64,000 nt of DNA, from assembly GCA_045533955.1 (NCBI GenBank), contig JAZSIU010000047.1, positions 1 to 64,000 on the forward strand, read 5' to 3'. Positions 11,001 through 18,419 of this stretch are shown in pieces. Under the pieces are notes generated by a model. It saw only the letters and a program-made list of their open reading frames with translations, was not told the DNA's origin and searched no databases. A program made the translations under genes and the position numbers. This DNA is from HGM04593 sp045533955. GTDB taxonomy: Bacteria > Bacteroidota > Bacteroidia > Bacteroidales > Bacteroidaceae. The number at the start of each line of letters is the position of its first letter. The stretch's first letter is position 1.

Positions 11001-11598
11001 CTCTATTTACGTGGCACTCTACAATCAATTCCTGCAAATGCCCCGCACCGATATTATCGACGCCCTGCGCGAGGATGTATATTACTACATACGCAACGCC
11101 TATTTTACAAACTACTATGCAGTGTGCAGCAGCAGCGGCCGCGTCGAGCCAAAGACTAAAGGCAACGGCAACGGCTTTTTGTGGTCGCTGCGCAAGAACG
11201 ACGATGGCACGGTGAGCATATACAGCAAGCTCAACGGCAAGAGCGCTTATATTGCCAACGACGTTGCCGACCAGACAGTGCGCGTAGGCCGCGACTACTC
11301 TTGGAAGCTCGAGCAGATGACCGTCGATACAGGCGACACAGGTATCTGCATAATAGGCGACAAGGGTGCCACAAGCTGGTACATCAACCCCGACGCTTGG
11401 AATTATGTGCTCACAAAGCCCTTCTGGGGTGCCAGCATCTGGAGTTTCGAAGAGTCGGCCGTCGAGGTAGAGACAAGCATCGAGATTATCGAGAATGAGG
11501 GCCGTGCAGACGAGATTTTCGACCTTCAGGGACGACGCATCGAGCAACCCACAAGAGGCATCTACATTATAAACGGGAAAAAAGTCTATATAAAATAA
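8086..11598 (+). CDS. GH20 beta-N-acetylhexosaminidase, multidomain, secreted
   Basis: A 1170-residue exported enzyme expected to remove terminal beta-linked GlcNAc or GalNAc from host or dietary glycans. A signal peptide (1-19, ending LWAQ) is followed by an unassigned beta-rich region (20-165), a GH20b N-domain (about 165-300) and the catalytic barrel (about 305-650) with GFMMDVARHFF, LHWHLTDDQGWR and the catalytic Asp488-Glu489 pair in HIGGDECP. A 450-residue C-terminal extension ends in FDLQGRRIEQPTRGIYIING, a tail typical of secreted Bacteroidales proteins and similar to type IX-style sorting ends. GH20 hydrolyses through substrate assistance by the acetamido group. It follows the tricorn-like protease by 37 bases and is closed by a hairpin at 11621-11652. 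Confidence 0.95.
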   Translation: MKKIFLILASFLCTASLWAQEFPTISTEGNDVWYLIQFMNGGETFAASADGAQIATASATAADEQQWKITGNATDGYSFTNKKGYTLYVPSAAKNQMVSAASAPKGVSRFHINATTNSSYAGGYEIQPVGNNSVSMNLWGGPGSNRGIGLWDKSDPNNPVSFTSVKAALQEAKISIIPYPKELTFTKEDERKALTTLTAIICTGEATQKMATEFATMLQEASGITLTVKTSGDEQGEGDIRLITDAALADEAYTLDVTEKGIEIKASSDAGFLYAFQTLKQLLPRSLFGHKEEAPEWSLPYLSIKDEPQYGHRGFMMDVARHFFDKDEVKRVLDIMALYKLNRLHWHLTDDQGWRIEIPEYPLLTEVGAVRSGSFTSPGEGTKFFDDTEYGRGMWFSQADLREIVAYAAERNIDILPEIDLPGHMVAAVTAYPEFSCDPTKKYSVRLDGGISEDVLNIGKDEVIDFLKCVLDNVATIFPYPYIHIGGDECPTKQWQTNEDCLRRVREEGLSGVNELQSWLVEELGTYLKEKHGKDIVVWDELLAHWSSSNKVKPVIMAWNSIGKSADAANKGFKSIITPYSHVYLDFMQVPADRTIIDEPYYGGWGDSHINTIEEVYSLNPVSSLGGREEYCMGVQGNLWAETLNDATELEYQLLPRMLALAETGWLPAAKKSWGSFYKRLQTHDEILDALGYTYAKHYIEQPTLSNEEQTMLEAESILGASIRGAVGYPSAQLHDALATAIESGDATAVAAAVEAYKSAAITQPEIGKSYQIVSASTYYKKQFAGSTMYVSNNGVRFHYTPQVEPEELWQFEAQENGYTLRNVCDGRLLSMPTYNAAVKMGETGTPLRIDKATVATRDYTFIPGVVTISAVAGYKPTATGSVKRLHAELSGNVNAYNNPALCYPGTWYIVEVSDFTAQLRGLCNKCERIIEKAAPGSIGEPTLEAIDFLKNSLITPAKALLEKGGVSQETYSIYVALYNQFLQMPRTDIIDALREDVYYYIRNAYFTNYYAVCSSSGRVEPKTKGNGNGFLWSLRKNDDGTVSIYSKLNGKSAYIANDVADQTVRVGRDYSWKLEQMTVDTGDTGICIIGDKGATSWYINPDAWNYVLTKPFWGASIWSFEESAVEVETSIEIIENEGRADEIFDLQGRRIEQPTRGIYIINGKKVYIK

Positions 11599-11620
11599 AC
11601 GAGGAGGCTCAAACTTTTTT

Positions 11621-11652
11621 ATGGCTGCTTACTTTTTTTTGTGAGCAGCCAT
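11621..11652 (+). terminator. Terminator after the GH20 gene
   Basis: A 12-bp stem pairs ATGGCTGCTTAC (11621-11632) with 11641-11652 (one G-T pair) around an eight-T loop, followed by AATTTTAT. It sits 22 bases past the GH20 stop. Confidence 0.7.
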
Positions 11653-11678
11653 AATTTTATAATTACAAGCAGACAATT

Positions 11679-11710
11679 TTTGTTTTATTAACAAAAAACA
11701 GATAATTTTG
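11679..11710 (+). promoter_or_regulatory. Promoter of the GT2 gene, almost abutting its ATG
   Basis: TTTG at 11679-11682, then 20 bases, then TAATTTTG at 11703-11710: a near-ideal Bacteroidetes promoter. The first ATG of the GT2 gene is at 11717, only six bases past the -7 box, so the transcript would start at or very near the start codon (leaderless or nearly so). The alternative is a later start codon. Confidence 0.65.
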
Positions 11711-11716
11711 CAGCGA

Positions 11717-12598
11717 ATGTTATCAATACTTATTCCTACAAAAGACTACGAGTGTCGCAACCTTGTCGAAACACTGCACCGTCAAGGCACCACACTCGGC
11801 CGCCCCTTTGAGATAATTGTGGGCGAGGATGGTTCATCGCCCCGCGGATTATCGTTCAATGCCCCACTCGAAAAACTACCCCATTGCCGCCGTGTCATAC
11901 AATCGCAGAATGTGGGACGCGCACGCATACGCAATATTTTGGCACAGGAGGCACGCGGAAAAAACATTCTCTTCATCGACAGCGACGCCGTTGCCGAGAG
12001 GAACGATATTCTGAGACTATACTCACAAGCACTCGAAGAGAGCAACGTTGTCTGCGGCGGATTCTATCACCCCGAGGCGCCGCTCACCAGCAGCTGCACA
12101 CTGCGCCACCGCTACGAACGTGCAGCCGACAAGCATCGCAGTGCGCAAGAGCGCAGCCGCGCACCATACGACAAATTCGCCACCTTCTGCTTCGCTATTC
12201 GACGCGAGCTTTTTCTGGAAATAAAATTCGACGAGAGAATAACCAACTACGGTTACGAGGATACACTCTTCGGCTACGAGCTGCGCCGGCGCGGAGTACA
12301 GATTAGCCACATCGACGCACCGCTTATGCACATCGGGCTCGAGAGCAACGCCATCTATCTTGCCAAGGTCGAGGAGTCGCTACGCACATTATCGCAGCTC
12401 GAGGGAACAATCGCGCCCACCACCCTGCTGCGTTTCTACAATCGGCTCAAAGGGTGGCACCTGACAAATATAACAGCCCTCGCGTGGAGAGCATTGCGCC
12501 CCATACTGCGTATGAATCTGCTGAGCAATCACCCCTCACTGACACTGCTCAATATTTATAAAATCGGGTACTACTGCAATCTAAAGAGAGTATCGTAA
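11717..12598 (+). CDS. Family 2 glycosyltransferase
   Basis: The 293-residue product begins MLSILIPTKDY, the first strand of a GT-A nucleotide-sugar-binding fold, and carries IIVGEDGSS and the metal-binding FIDSDA (DxD-like, about residues 89-94). These are normal for inverting GT2 enzymes that extend polysaccharide or lipopolysaccharide chains at the inner membrane. The C-terminal third is basic and helical, without clear membrane spans. The frame is also open from a TTG at 11708, but that codon lies inside the -7 promoter box, so ATG 11717 is preferred. The gene is a single transcription unit; donor and acceptor cannot be predicted. Confidence 0.88.
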   Translation: MLSILIPTKDYECRNLVETLHRQGTTLGRPFEIIVGEDGSSPRGLSFNAPLEKLPHCRRVIQSQNVGRARIRNILAQEARGKNILFIDSDAVAERNDILRLYSQALEESNVVCGGFYHPEAPLTSSCTLRHRYERAADKHRSAQERSRAPYDKFATFCFAIRRELFLEIKFDERITNYGYEDTLFGYELRRRGVQISHIDAPLMHIGLESNAIYLAKVEESLRTLSQLEGTIAPTTLLRFYNRLKGWHLTNITALAWRALRPILRMNLLSNHPSLTLLNIYKIGYYCNLKRVS

Positions 12599-12664
12599 AA
12601 TATTTTTTTGGGGCACAGAAAAACATCGTTTTTAACCCATTCGCCTCTATGGCGCGAAAATAAA

Positions 12665-12747
12665 GATTCGGCTCGGGATAAAAAATAAGCAATTTATTTT
12701 ATTCGCCGCTCACTTTCTCATTATCTTTGAGCTATCGCTCGAAGATT
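12665..12747 (+). repeat. Upstream block and palindromic -7-like element before glnS
   Basis: 12665-12685 (GATTCGGCTCGGGATAAAA and two more A) matches a block at 36327-36347 before the VTC operon with a single base change. About 57 bases on, ATCTTTGAGC (12723-12732) and GCTCGAAGAT (12737-12746) form a 10-bp inverted repeat with one mismatch around TATC, enclosing a TATCTTTG promoter box (12722-12729). This is one copy of the promoter-associated stem-loop described in the findings. Confidence 0.6.
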
Positions 12748-12764
12748 CATTACACTCGCCGTAA

Positions 12765-12812
12765 AAAAATCAAGCGAGCTTGATATTTCTTGCTCGCTTT
12801 TCACTATCTTTG
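12765..12812 (+). promoter_or_regulatory. Stem-loop plus promoter of glnS
   Basis: ATCAAG (about 12768-12773) and CTTGAT (12778-12783) form a short stem around CGAG, in the position of stem-loop B of the 21.1 kb array. It is followed by TTGCTCGCTTTTCAC and the -7 box TATCTTTG at 12805-12812. The glnS ATG is at 12872. Confidence 0.6.
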
Positions 12813-12871
12813 CAATCCAAAGGCAAAAGCCATAAGAAAATGACTGAATAACATAAAACAAGCATCATATA

Positions 12872-14614
12872 ATGAGCGAGATTAACGAAACAGAAAAGAG
12901 CGAAAAAAAGAGCCTCAGCTTCATTGAACAGATTATCGTAAATGACCTTGAGGAGGGTAAAAACGGCGGACGCATACAGACACGCTTCCCGCCCGAACCC
13001 AACGGCTATCTTCATATAGGACACGCCAAGGCTATTCATATGGACTTTGGAATGGCACAGAAATACAACGGCGTATGCAATCTGCGTTTCGACGATACCA
13101 ACCCCAGCAAAGAGGAGACCGAATATGTCGAGTCCATTATGGAAGATATTAAATGGCTGGGATTCGATTGGGCCAACGTATATTACGCCTCGGACTATTT
13201 CCAACAACTGTGGGACTTTGCCCTGCGCCTCATAAAAGAGGGAAAAGCATACATCGACGAGCAGACATCCGAGCAGATAGCACAGCAAAAGGGCACCCCC
13301 ACACAGGCCGGTACCGAGAGCCCCTATCGCAACCGCCCCATAGAAGAAAACCTTGAGCTTTTCTACAAGATGAACAGCGGCGAGGTGCCCGAGGGAGCAA
13401 TGGTGCTACGCGCAAAAATTGATATGGGACACTCCAATATGCACTTCCGCGACCCCATCATCTATCGCGTTGTGATGCACCCCCACCACCGCACAGGCAC
13501 CACGTGGAAAGCCTACCCGATGTACGACTTTGCCCACGGACAGAGCGACTTTTTCGAGGGCGTTACACACTCATTGTGTACACTCGAATTTGTACCCCAC
13601 CGTCCCCTGTACGACCTTTTCGTCGATTGGGTAAAAGAAGGCAAAGAGCTCGACGACAACCGTCCCCGTCAGTACGAGTTTAACAAGCTGAACCTCAGCT
13701 ACACACTTATGAGCAAGCGTAATCTGCTGACCCTTGTAAAAGAAAAATTGGTAAACGGCTGGGACGACCCCCGTATGCCCACACTCTGCGGAATACGTCG
13801 TCGCGGCTACTCGCCCCAATCAATCGCAAAATTCATCGACAAGATAGGCTACACAAAATACGACGCACTGAACGACATCTCACTGCTCGAATCGGCCGTG
13901 CGCGAAGACCTCAACAGCCGCGCCACACGCGTCTCGGCAGTGATAAACCCCGTCAAGCTGACAATAACCAACTACCCCGAAGATAAAGTCGAAGAGCTTC
14001 AGGCAATAAACAACCCCGAGGACCCCGACAGCGGCACCCACACAATATCCTTCAGCCGCTCGCTGTGGATAGAGCGCGACGACTTTATGGAGGACGCCCC
14101 CAAGAGTTTCTACCGTCTGACCCCCGGCCGCGAGGTACGCCTCAAGAACGCCTATATAGTGCTGTGCACAGGCTGCAACAAAGACGCCGAAGGCAACGTA
14201 ACCGAGGTGCTGTGCGAGTATATCCCCCAGACAAAGACCGGCGAGGCCGAAGCCAACCGCAAAGTAAAGAGCACACTCCATTGGGTAAGCTGCGCACACA
14301 GCGTTCAGGCCGAGGTACGCCTATACGACCGTCTGTGGAAGGTCGAGAACCCCCGCGACGAGCTCGCAGCCGTGCGCGAGGCCAAGCAGTGCGACGCACT
14401 CACAGGAATGAAAGAGATAATAAACCCCGACTCATTGCAGATACTCACCAACTGCTACGTCGAGCAATTCGCAGCCACACTGCAACCACTCGACTATCTG
14501 CAATTCCAGCGCATCGGCTACTTTAACGTCGATCCCGACAGTCGCCCCGGGCACCCCGTGTTCAACCGCACCGTATCACTGAAAGATACGTGGAGCAAAA
14601 TAAAAAGCAAATAA
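12872..14614 (+). CDS. glnS: Glutaminyl-tRNA synthetase
   Basis: The 580-residue class I aminoacyl-tRNA synthetase charges tRNA-Gln with glutamine in the cytoplasm. It shows the HIGH signature in PPEPNGYLHIGHAKA (about 42-56), the KMSKS-loop equivalent LMSKRNL (about 282-288) and the C-terminal anticodon-binding beta-barrel typical of bacterial GlnS. The start MSEINETEKSE gives a short acidic N-extension before the conserved FIEQIIVNDL. It has its own promoter (TATCTTTG at 12805-12812) and a strong hairpin terminator just after the stop codon. Confidence 0.97.
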   Translation: MSEINETEKSEKKSLSFIEQIIVNDLEEGKNGGRIQTRFPPEPNGYLHIGHAKAIHMDFGMAQKYNGVCNLRFDDTNPSKEETEYVESIMEDIKWLGFDWANVYYASDYFQQLWDFALRLIKEGKAYIDEQTSEQIAQQKGTPTQAGTESPYRNRPIEENLELFYKMNSGEVPEGAMVLRAKIDMGHSNMHFRDPIIYRVVMHPHHRTGTTWKAYPMYDFAHGQSDFFEGVTHSLCTLEFVPHRPLYDLFVDWVKEGKELDDNRPRQYEFNKLNLSYTLMSKRNLLTLVKEKLVNGWDDPRMPTLCGIRRRGYSPQSIAKFIDKIGYTKYDALNDISLLESAVREDLNSRATRVSAVINPVKLTITNYPEDKVEELQAINNPEDPDSGTHTISFSRSLWIERDDFMEDAPKSFYRLTPGREVRLKNAYIVLCTGCNKDAEGNVTEVLCEYIPQTKTGEAEANRKVKSTLHWVSCAHSVQAEVRLYDRLWKVENPRDELAAVREAKQCDALTGMKEIINPDSLQILTNCYVEQFAATLQPLDYLQFQRIGYFNVDPDSRPGHPVFNRTVSLKDTWSKIKSK

Positions 14615-14623
14615 AAAACATAG

Positions 14624-14663
14624 AGGGCTGTGTCAAGAAAATAAAAACTGACACAGCCCTTTT
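14624..14663 (+). terminator. Terminator between glnS and the TPR gene
   Basis: AGGGCTGTGTCA (14624-14635) pairs perfectly with 14649-14660 over 12 bp and is followed by TTT. The TPR gene starts only 23 bases later, and no TAnnTTTG box lies between. The hairpin may therefore be a partial terminator or attenuator for that gene. Confidence 0.75.
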
Positions 14664-14686
14664 GCAAATTCAAAAATCCCATCCGT

Positions 14687-16117
14687 ATGAACAACGACAA
14701 AGGATTCTTCGACACTCCCGAGTTTCTCAGGCTACTAAAAAAATACGAACAAAGCAGAAGAGACAACAGCTGCTGCTATTTCGAGAGCGACCAGCTATCG
14801 GACATACTCTCCTACTACCTCTACCACGAAAAGACAGCCGAGGTCGAGGAGGTATATGCCATAGCCAAGCGCCTTCACCCCGGCAGCCCCGAGGTAACAA
14901 AAATGGAGATACGGATGCTTCTCTCATACGGAAAGCCCGAGGCCGCCATCGGCCTCTTCGAACATCTGCAATATATCGACGACGACGATACACTACTGCT
15001 AAAAGCCGAGGTTCACCTTGCACTCAAGGACTATAAATCATCGCGCAGAATAGCACGCGAGATACTGCGCCGCAGCACAATAACCGACGAAACAGCCTAC
15101 GACGCGCTGGAGATACTACTCGACTGCGGCTTTGCCCAAGAGGTACTCTCGGCCGCCGACGAGGGGCTCACACGCTACCCCGGCAGCCACAATCTGCTTG
15201 AGGTTAAAGCCGAGAGCCTCATCGAGCTGCAACGCACCGACGAAGCAATTGAGATATACAACAAACTACTCGACGAGACCCCCTACTCCACCTTCTATTG
15301 GGAACAATTAGGGCACATATACTATATGATAGGGCGTTACGGAAAAGCCTTAGAGTGTTTCGAATATGAGCTAACGATAGACGAGAGCATCGAGTATGCC
15401 AAAATGATGCAAGGCTACTGCTACCACCATCTGCGCGACTACTCAAAGTCGCGCGAACTATTCACCCTTTTGGGACAGAAATATCCCAAAAGCATAATCC
15501 CCAACTTTTACACAGCTCTCGCCGACGCCTACTCGGGCAACAGAGCCGAAGCAATTGAAGCCTTCGACCGCACCGCCGCAAAAGCCATAGAAAAGAGCAG
15601 CGGCAGTAGCATCGAGGCAATGCTGGCACTGCTGAACGTCGCAATTCTGCATCAGCAAGCGGGCAATTACGACACCTCGGCCACATATATGAAAGAGGCA
15701 CTCCGATACACCCCCTCCGACGAGAGCCTCAAGCAGATTATCGCCCACAAAAGCCCGCTGTACGAGCTTCGCGACAAAGAGAATATGACATTCTACGACA
15801 TAAACGCAAGCGAGACAAAAGAGTGGAAACTCTACGAGATTATCTACCGCTTAGGCGTGCAGCTCCTTAATCAGAGAGCAAGTACGTTGGCACTATCAGC
15901 ATTTTATATGGCCCGAACAATGTCGCCCGACACTACCGACATTGACGCATTTATAGCCTACATCCTATACTCATTGGACGAGACAAAAGAGGAATTCCGC
16001 CGGATGGTAGCCTCGGCACTGCAAGGCAAAAGTGAAAAACTCTTTACCCTTTTCGACCAGCCTTATAACCCCGATATTATGCCCGATGACTTTATCGCCC
16101 ACTTACGCCGTACGTAA
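14687..16117 (+). CDS. Tetratricopeptide-repeat protein
   Basis: A 476-residue soluble protein built almost entirely of helical TPR units; for example FYWEQLGHIYYMIGRYGKALECF near 205-227 carries the W/L/G/Y/A/P-like spacing of the repeat. There is no signal peptide, membrane segment or catalytic motif. TPR arrays usually bind partner proteins; the partner here is unknown. It is the same strand as glnS but separated from it by a terminator hairpin, with no separate promoter seen, so it is probably expressed by read-through. A second terminator lies just past its stop codon. Confidence 0.85.
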   Translation: MNNDKGFFDTPEFLRLLKKYEQSRRDNSCCYFESDQLSDILSYYLYHEKTAEVEEVYAIAKRLHPGSPEVTKMEIRMLLSYGKPEAAIGLFEHLQYIDDDDTLLLKAEVHLALKDYKSSRRIAREILRRSTITDETAYDALEILLDCGFAQEVLSAADEGLTRYPGSHNLLEVKAESLIELQRTDEAIEIYNKLLDETPYSTFYWEQLGHIYYMIGRYGKALECFEYELTIDESIEYAKMMQGYCYHHLRDYSKSRELFTLLGQKYPKSIIPNFYTALADAYSGNRAEAIEAFDRTAAKAIEKSSGSSIEAMLALLNVAILHQQAGNYDTSATYMKEALRYTPSDESLKQIIAHKSPLYELRDKENMTFYDINASETKEWKLYEIIYRLGVQLLNQRASTLALSAFYMARTMSPDTTDIDAFIAYILYSLDETKEEFRRMVASALQGKSEKLFTLFDQPYNPDIMPDDFIAHLRRT

Positions 16118-16145
16118 CAGTGGCAACGGGCACAAAAAAAAATAA

Positions 16146-16176
16146 AACAGCACCTTTTTTAAGGATGCTGTTTTTT
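16146..16176 (+). terminator. Terminator after the TPR gene
   Basis: AACAGCACC (16146-16154) pairs with GG-A-TGCTGTT around a T-rich loop with one bulged A, and a T6 run follows at 16171-16176. It separates convergent genes (TPR to the left, manC ending at 16219). Confidence 0.7.
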
Positions 16177-16218
16177 GTAGTTCATTTTATTTCCCGCCGC
16201 AAAGGGCTGCAACACCTA

Positions 16219-17280
16219 TTATTTATCCGAAAAGTCTTTTATTCGCCCCTCCTCGTCGATGCGGCAGACAAGAAGCGCTCCATCCTGCTCGGCTATAATA
16301 CAGTTGTTCATTCCTATCACAACTACGCGCTTCTCCTGCATTGTGTGTACAATGCAATTGTGCGCCTCGCACAGCTCGACATTTTTCGAGATTATGGCAT
16401 TGCCGTTAAGGTCGTGCGGCAGACGCTCATACAGCGAGCCCCACGTTCCGAGGTCGCTCCACCCAAAGCTCGCAGGAAAAACAAAAATCTCCTCGGCACG
16501 CTCCAAGATGGCATAATCGACCGAGATATTGCGGCACTCGGGGAATTTTTCATTCACCATCGTCTGTTCCTGCTCGGTAAAATAATAAGGCATTATCGAC
16601 TCAAATACCGAAGCAATGGGCGATTGGTACACCCTAAAAGCGTTTACAATCGTCTGCACGCTCCAGATGAAAATTCCCGAGTTCCAATAGAAATTATTCT
16701 TTGAGATATACTGCTTGGCCGTGTCAAGGTCGGGCTTCTCCTTGAACGAATCGACACGAAAGACCTCCTTGTTCGACAGCGTTGCAGTGCCCAGCACAGC
16801 CTCTATATAGCCGTAACCCGTCTCGGGACGTGTGGGCTTTATTCCCAATGTCATTATAGCATCACTCTCGGCCGCAAATTTCAGAGCCGACTTTATCACG
16901 CGTCTAAACTCATTAACGTCTGCCACAAAATGGTCGCTGGGCGTAACCACCATATTGGCGTGCGGGTCTTTTTTCTTTATCTTCCACGCAGCATACGCAA
17001 TGCAGGGCGCCGTGTTACGACGACAAGGCTCGAGCAGAATATTATCCTCGGGAATCTGAGGCAACTGCTCCCTTACAATATCGGAATAGTTTACCGAGGT
17101 AACGACCCACACATTCTCAATGGGGCAAATATCTCCGAAACGCTCGACGGTGAGTTGCAATAGGGTTTTTCCGCATCCGAGAACATCAATAAACTGCTTG
17201 GGACACTGCGCAGTGCTTATAGGCCAGAAGCGACTGCCAATGCCTCCAGCCATAATAACAATATGATTAGACCGGCTCAT
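16219..17280 (-). CDS. manC: Mannose-1-phosphate guanylyltransferase
   Basis: The 353-residue nucleotidyltransferase makes GDP-mannose from mannose-1-phosphate and GTP, the precursor for mannose and, after conversion, fucose residues of surface glycans. The diagnostic N-terminal loop MAGGIGSRFWPIS (about 11-23) is followed by QTIVNAF and DYAILERAEEI blocks typical of the family. It lacks the C-terminal isomerase (PMI) domain found in bifunctional ManC/AlgA. The fucosyltransferase at 28.2 kb could use its product indirectly. Two tandem promoter-type repeats lie upstream on the minus strand (17366-17482). Confidence 0.93.
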   Translation of the reverse strand: MSRSNHIVIMAGGIGSRFWPISTAQCPKQFIDVLGCGKTLLQLTVERFGDICPIENVWVVTSVNYSDIVREQLPQIPEDNILLEPCRRNTAPCIAYAAWKIKKKDPHANMVVTPSDHFVADVNEFRRVIKSALKFAAESDAIMTLGIKPTRPETGYGYIEAVLGTATLSNKEVFRVDSFKEKPDLDTAKQYISKNNFYWNSGIFIWSVQTIVNAFRVYQSPIASVFESIMPYYFTEQEQTMVNEKFPECRNISVDYAILERAEEIFVFPASFGWSDLGTWGSLYERLPHDLNGNAIISKNVELCEAHNCIVHTMQEKRVVVIGMNNCIIAEQDGALLVCRIDEEGRIKDFSDK

Positions 17281-17365
17281 ACCTTAAATACTTTATTCTT
17301 ATATAATATTACATAGAACAACAATTATAAACTTTTGCTTGTTGCTTATGCGAAAATACCACAAA

Positions 17366-17482
17366 TGCAGTATATGTTCGCTCGAAGAGCAAAGATACAA
17401 ACAAACGAGCGAGAAACGCAAAATTTATTTTAGCGTTTATCACAGCGAGTGCAGTATATGTTCGCTCGAAGAGCAAAGATAC
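17366..17482 (-). repeat. Two 33-base direct repeats carrying minus-strand promoters for manC
   Basis: Bases 17366-17398 and 17450-17482 are identical over 33 positions, 84 bases apart. Read on the minus strand, each contains TATCTTTG (17397-17390 and 17481-17474) followed by the mini-hairpin GCTC-TTC-GAGC. The DNA between them contains, on the minus strand, a stem-loop AACGC-T-AAAA / TTTTGCGTT with a TAAA loop. This is the same unit as at 20972-21166, where CGC/GCG is replaced by CAC/GTG. The orientation agrees with transcription of manC. Confidence 0.8.
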
Positions 17483-17673
17483 TATAAAAATATCAATTTA
17501 TAAACTTTTAATACATATATTTAGAAGAAACAGAATTTAATTGCGTATCAGCATTAGAAGTTCCGGCTCTGACCCATTTTAATCCTTTCTATTCCATTTT
17601 ACTCCATTTGCAACAATTTATATAAATTTTACAACATTTAATCAAATAAAATGTTTTTATATAAACTTTTTCG

Positions 17674-17699
17674 TATATTTGCGGTAAACCGCGAATATA
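17674..17699 (+). promoter_or_regulatory. Palindromic promoter element of upxY
   Basis: The -7 box TATATTTG (17674-17681) forms part of an 11-bp inverted repeat with one mismatch: TATATTTGCGG (17674-17684), loop TAAA, CCGCGAATATA (17689-17699). The upxY ATG is about 100 bases downstream, leaving a sizeable leader. Confidence 0.7.
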
Positions 17700-17801
17700 A
17701 AAAAAGTTACACTACGCGCAATCTAACAATTGCGTTATTTATATGTAGAGTTATTTACAAGCTATAAAGAACGAAAGAAACCGTTTTATACAATCCGTGC
17801 A

Positions 17802-18371
17802 ATGCCTCAGACAACAGAGACAGAACAGCAAAAAGAGTGGTTCGTGCTACGGGTAACCTACCAGCGCGAGCTATCGGCCAAAGCGAAATTAGACGCTCTG
17901 GGCATTGCTTGTTTTGTTCCCACAAAAGTTGTACGCAAGCTCGAAAAAAGCGGAAAGTATGTAAAAAAGAGAGTGTCGGCCCTGCACAACTACATTTTTG
18001 TAAATAGCACAAGAAGCTGCATTGACAACATCAAGTTAAGCAAAATACCGTGGCTCAGATATGTAATCGACCACAAGCGCGATAATACAAAAAGCACAGT
18101 GCTCACCGTCCCCGAGAAGCAGATGCTCGATTTTATAGCAGTTGCCGGTAGCGACGACGAGCATATAGAGTACATAAGCGAAGAGGAGATAAATTTCAGC
18201 CGCGGCGAAAGGGTGCGCATACTCGGCGGCCCATTCGAGGGAGTTGAAGGAATATTTATGAAAATTAACAATAAAAGAGGACGTTGCGTCGTTGTAAAAA
18301 TAGAAGGAATTACAGCCGTTGCAACAACCACTATACCCTCGATTTTAGTCGAGAAAATAGAACAACAGTAA
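17802..18371 (+). CDS. UpxY-family transcription antiterminator (NusG paralogue)
   Basis: The 189-residue protein has the NusG N-terminal domain (EWFVLRVTYQRELSAKAKL, about 13-31) and a C-terminal KOW motif (FSRGERVRILGGPFEGVEG, about 130-148). In Bacteroides, UpxY proteins bind RNA polymerase at the leader of their own capsule operon and prevent early termination. The frame extends upstream to a TTG at 17730, but ATG 17802 precedes the conserved part and is preferred. It lies 48 bases before a WecA/TagO-like transferase gene. No UpxZ gene and no further polysaccharide genes follow, because a strong terminator closes the unit at 19602. Confidence 0.88.
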   Translation: MPQTTETEQQKEWFVLRVTYQRELSAKAKLDALGIACFVPTKVVRKLEKSGKYVKKRVSALHNYIFVNSTRSCIDNIKLSKIPWLRYVIDHKRDNTKSTVLTVPEKQMLDFIAVAGSDDEHIEYISEEEINFSRGERVRILGGPFEGVEGIFMKINNKRGRCVVVKIEGITAVATTTIPSILVEKIEQQ

Positions 18372-18419
18372 ACGAGAGAAATAACATAAAAAAACACAAA
18401 AGAAAAAGAGAGTAACAAA

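Larger units (their letters stand above)
17281..17801. other. 521-base intergenic region between manC and upxY
   Basis: It holds the manC-side promoter repeats (17366-17482), an A/T-rich stretch with nothing recognisable (about 17483-17640), the upxY promoter stem-loop (17674-17699) and a small hairpin in the upxY leader (CGCAAT 17717-17722 with ATTGCG 17729-17734). No coding frame with gene character is seen. Confidence 0.7.

Noticed and set aside
11708..11716. TTG start for the GT2 gene
   Set aside because: The TTG overlaps the TAATTTTG promoter box and adds only three residues before a good ATG. The same reasoning moved the starts of upxY, DUF1460, proS, lpxL-like, pyrH and dnaE.
17366..17482. 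Possible CRISPR-like spaced repeats
   Set aside because: Only two 33-base copies exist, the sequence between them is itself part of a recurring stem-loop unit found at other loci, and no cas genes are nearby.
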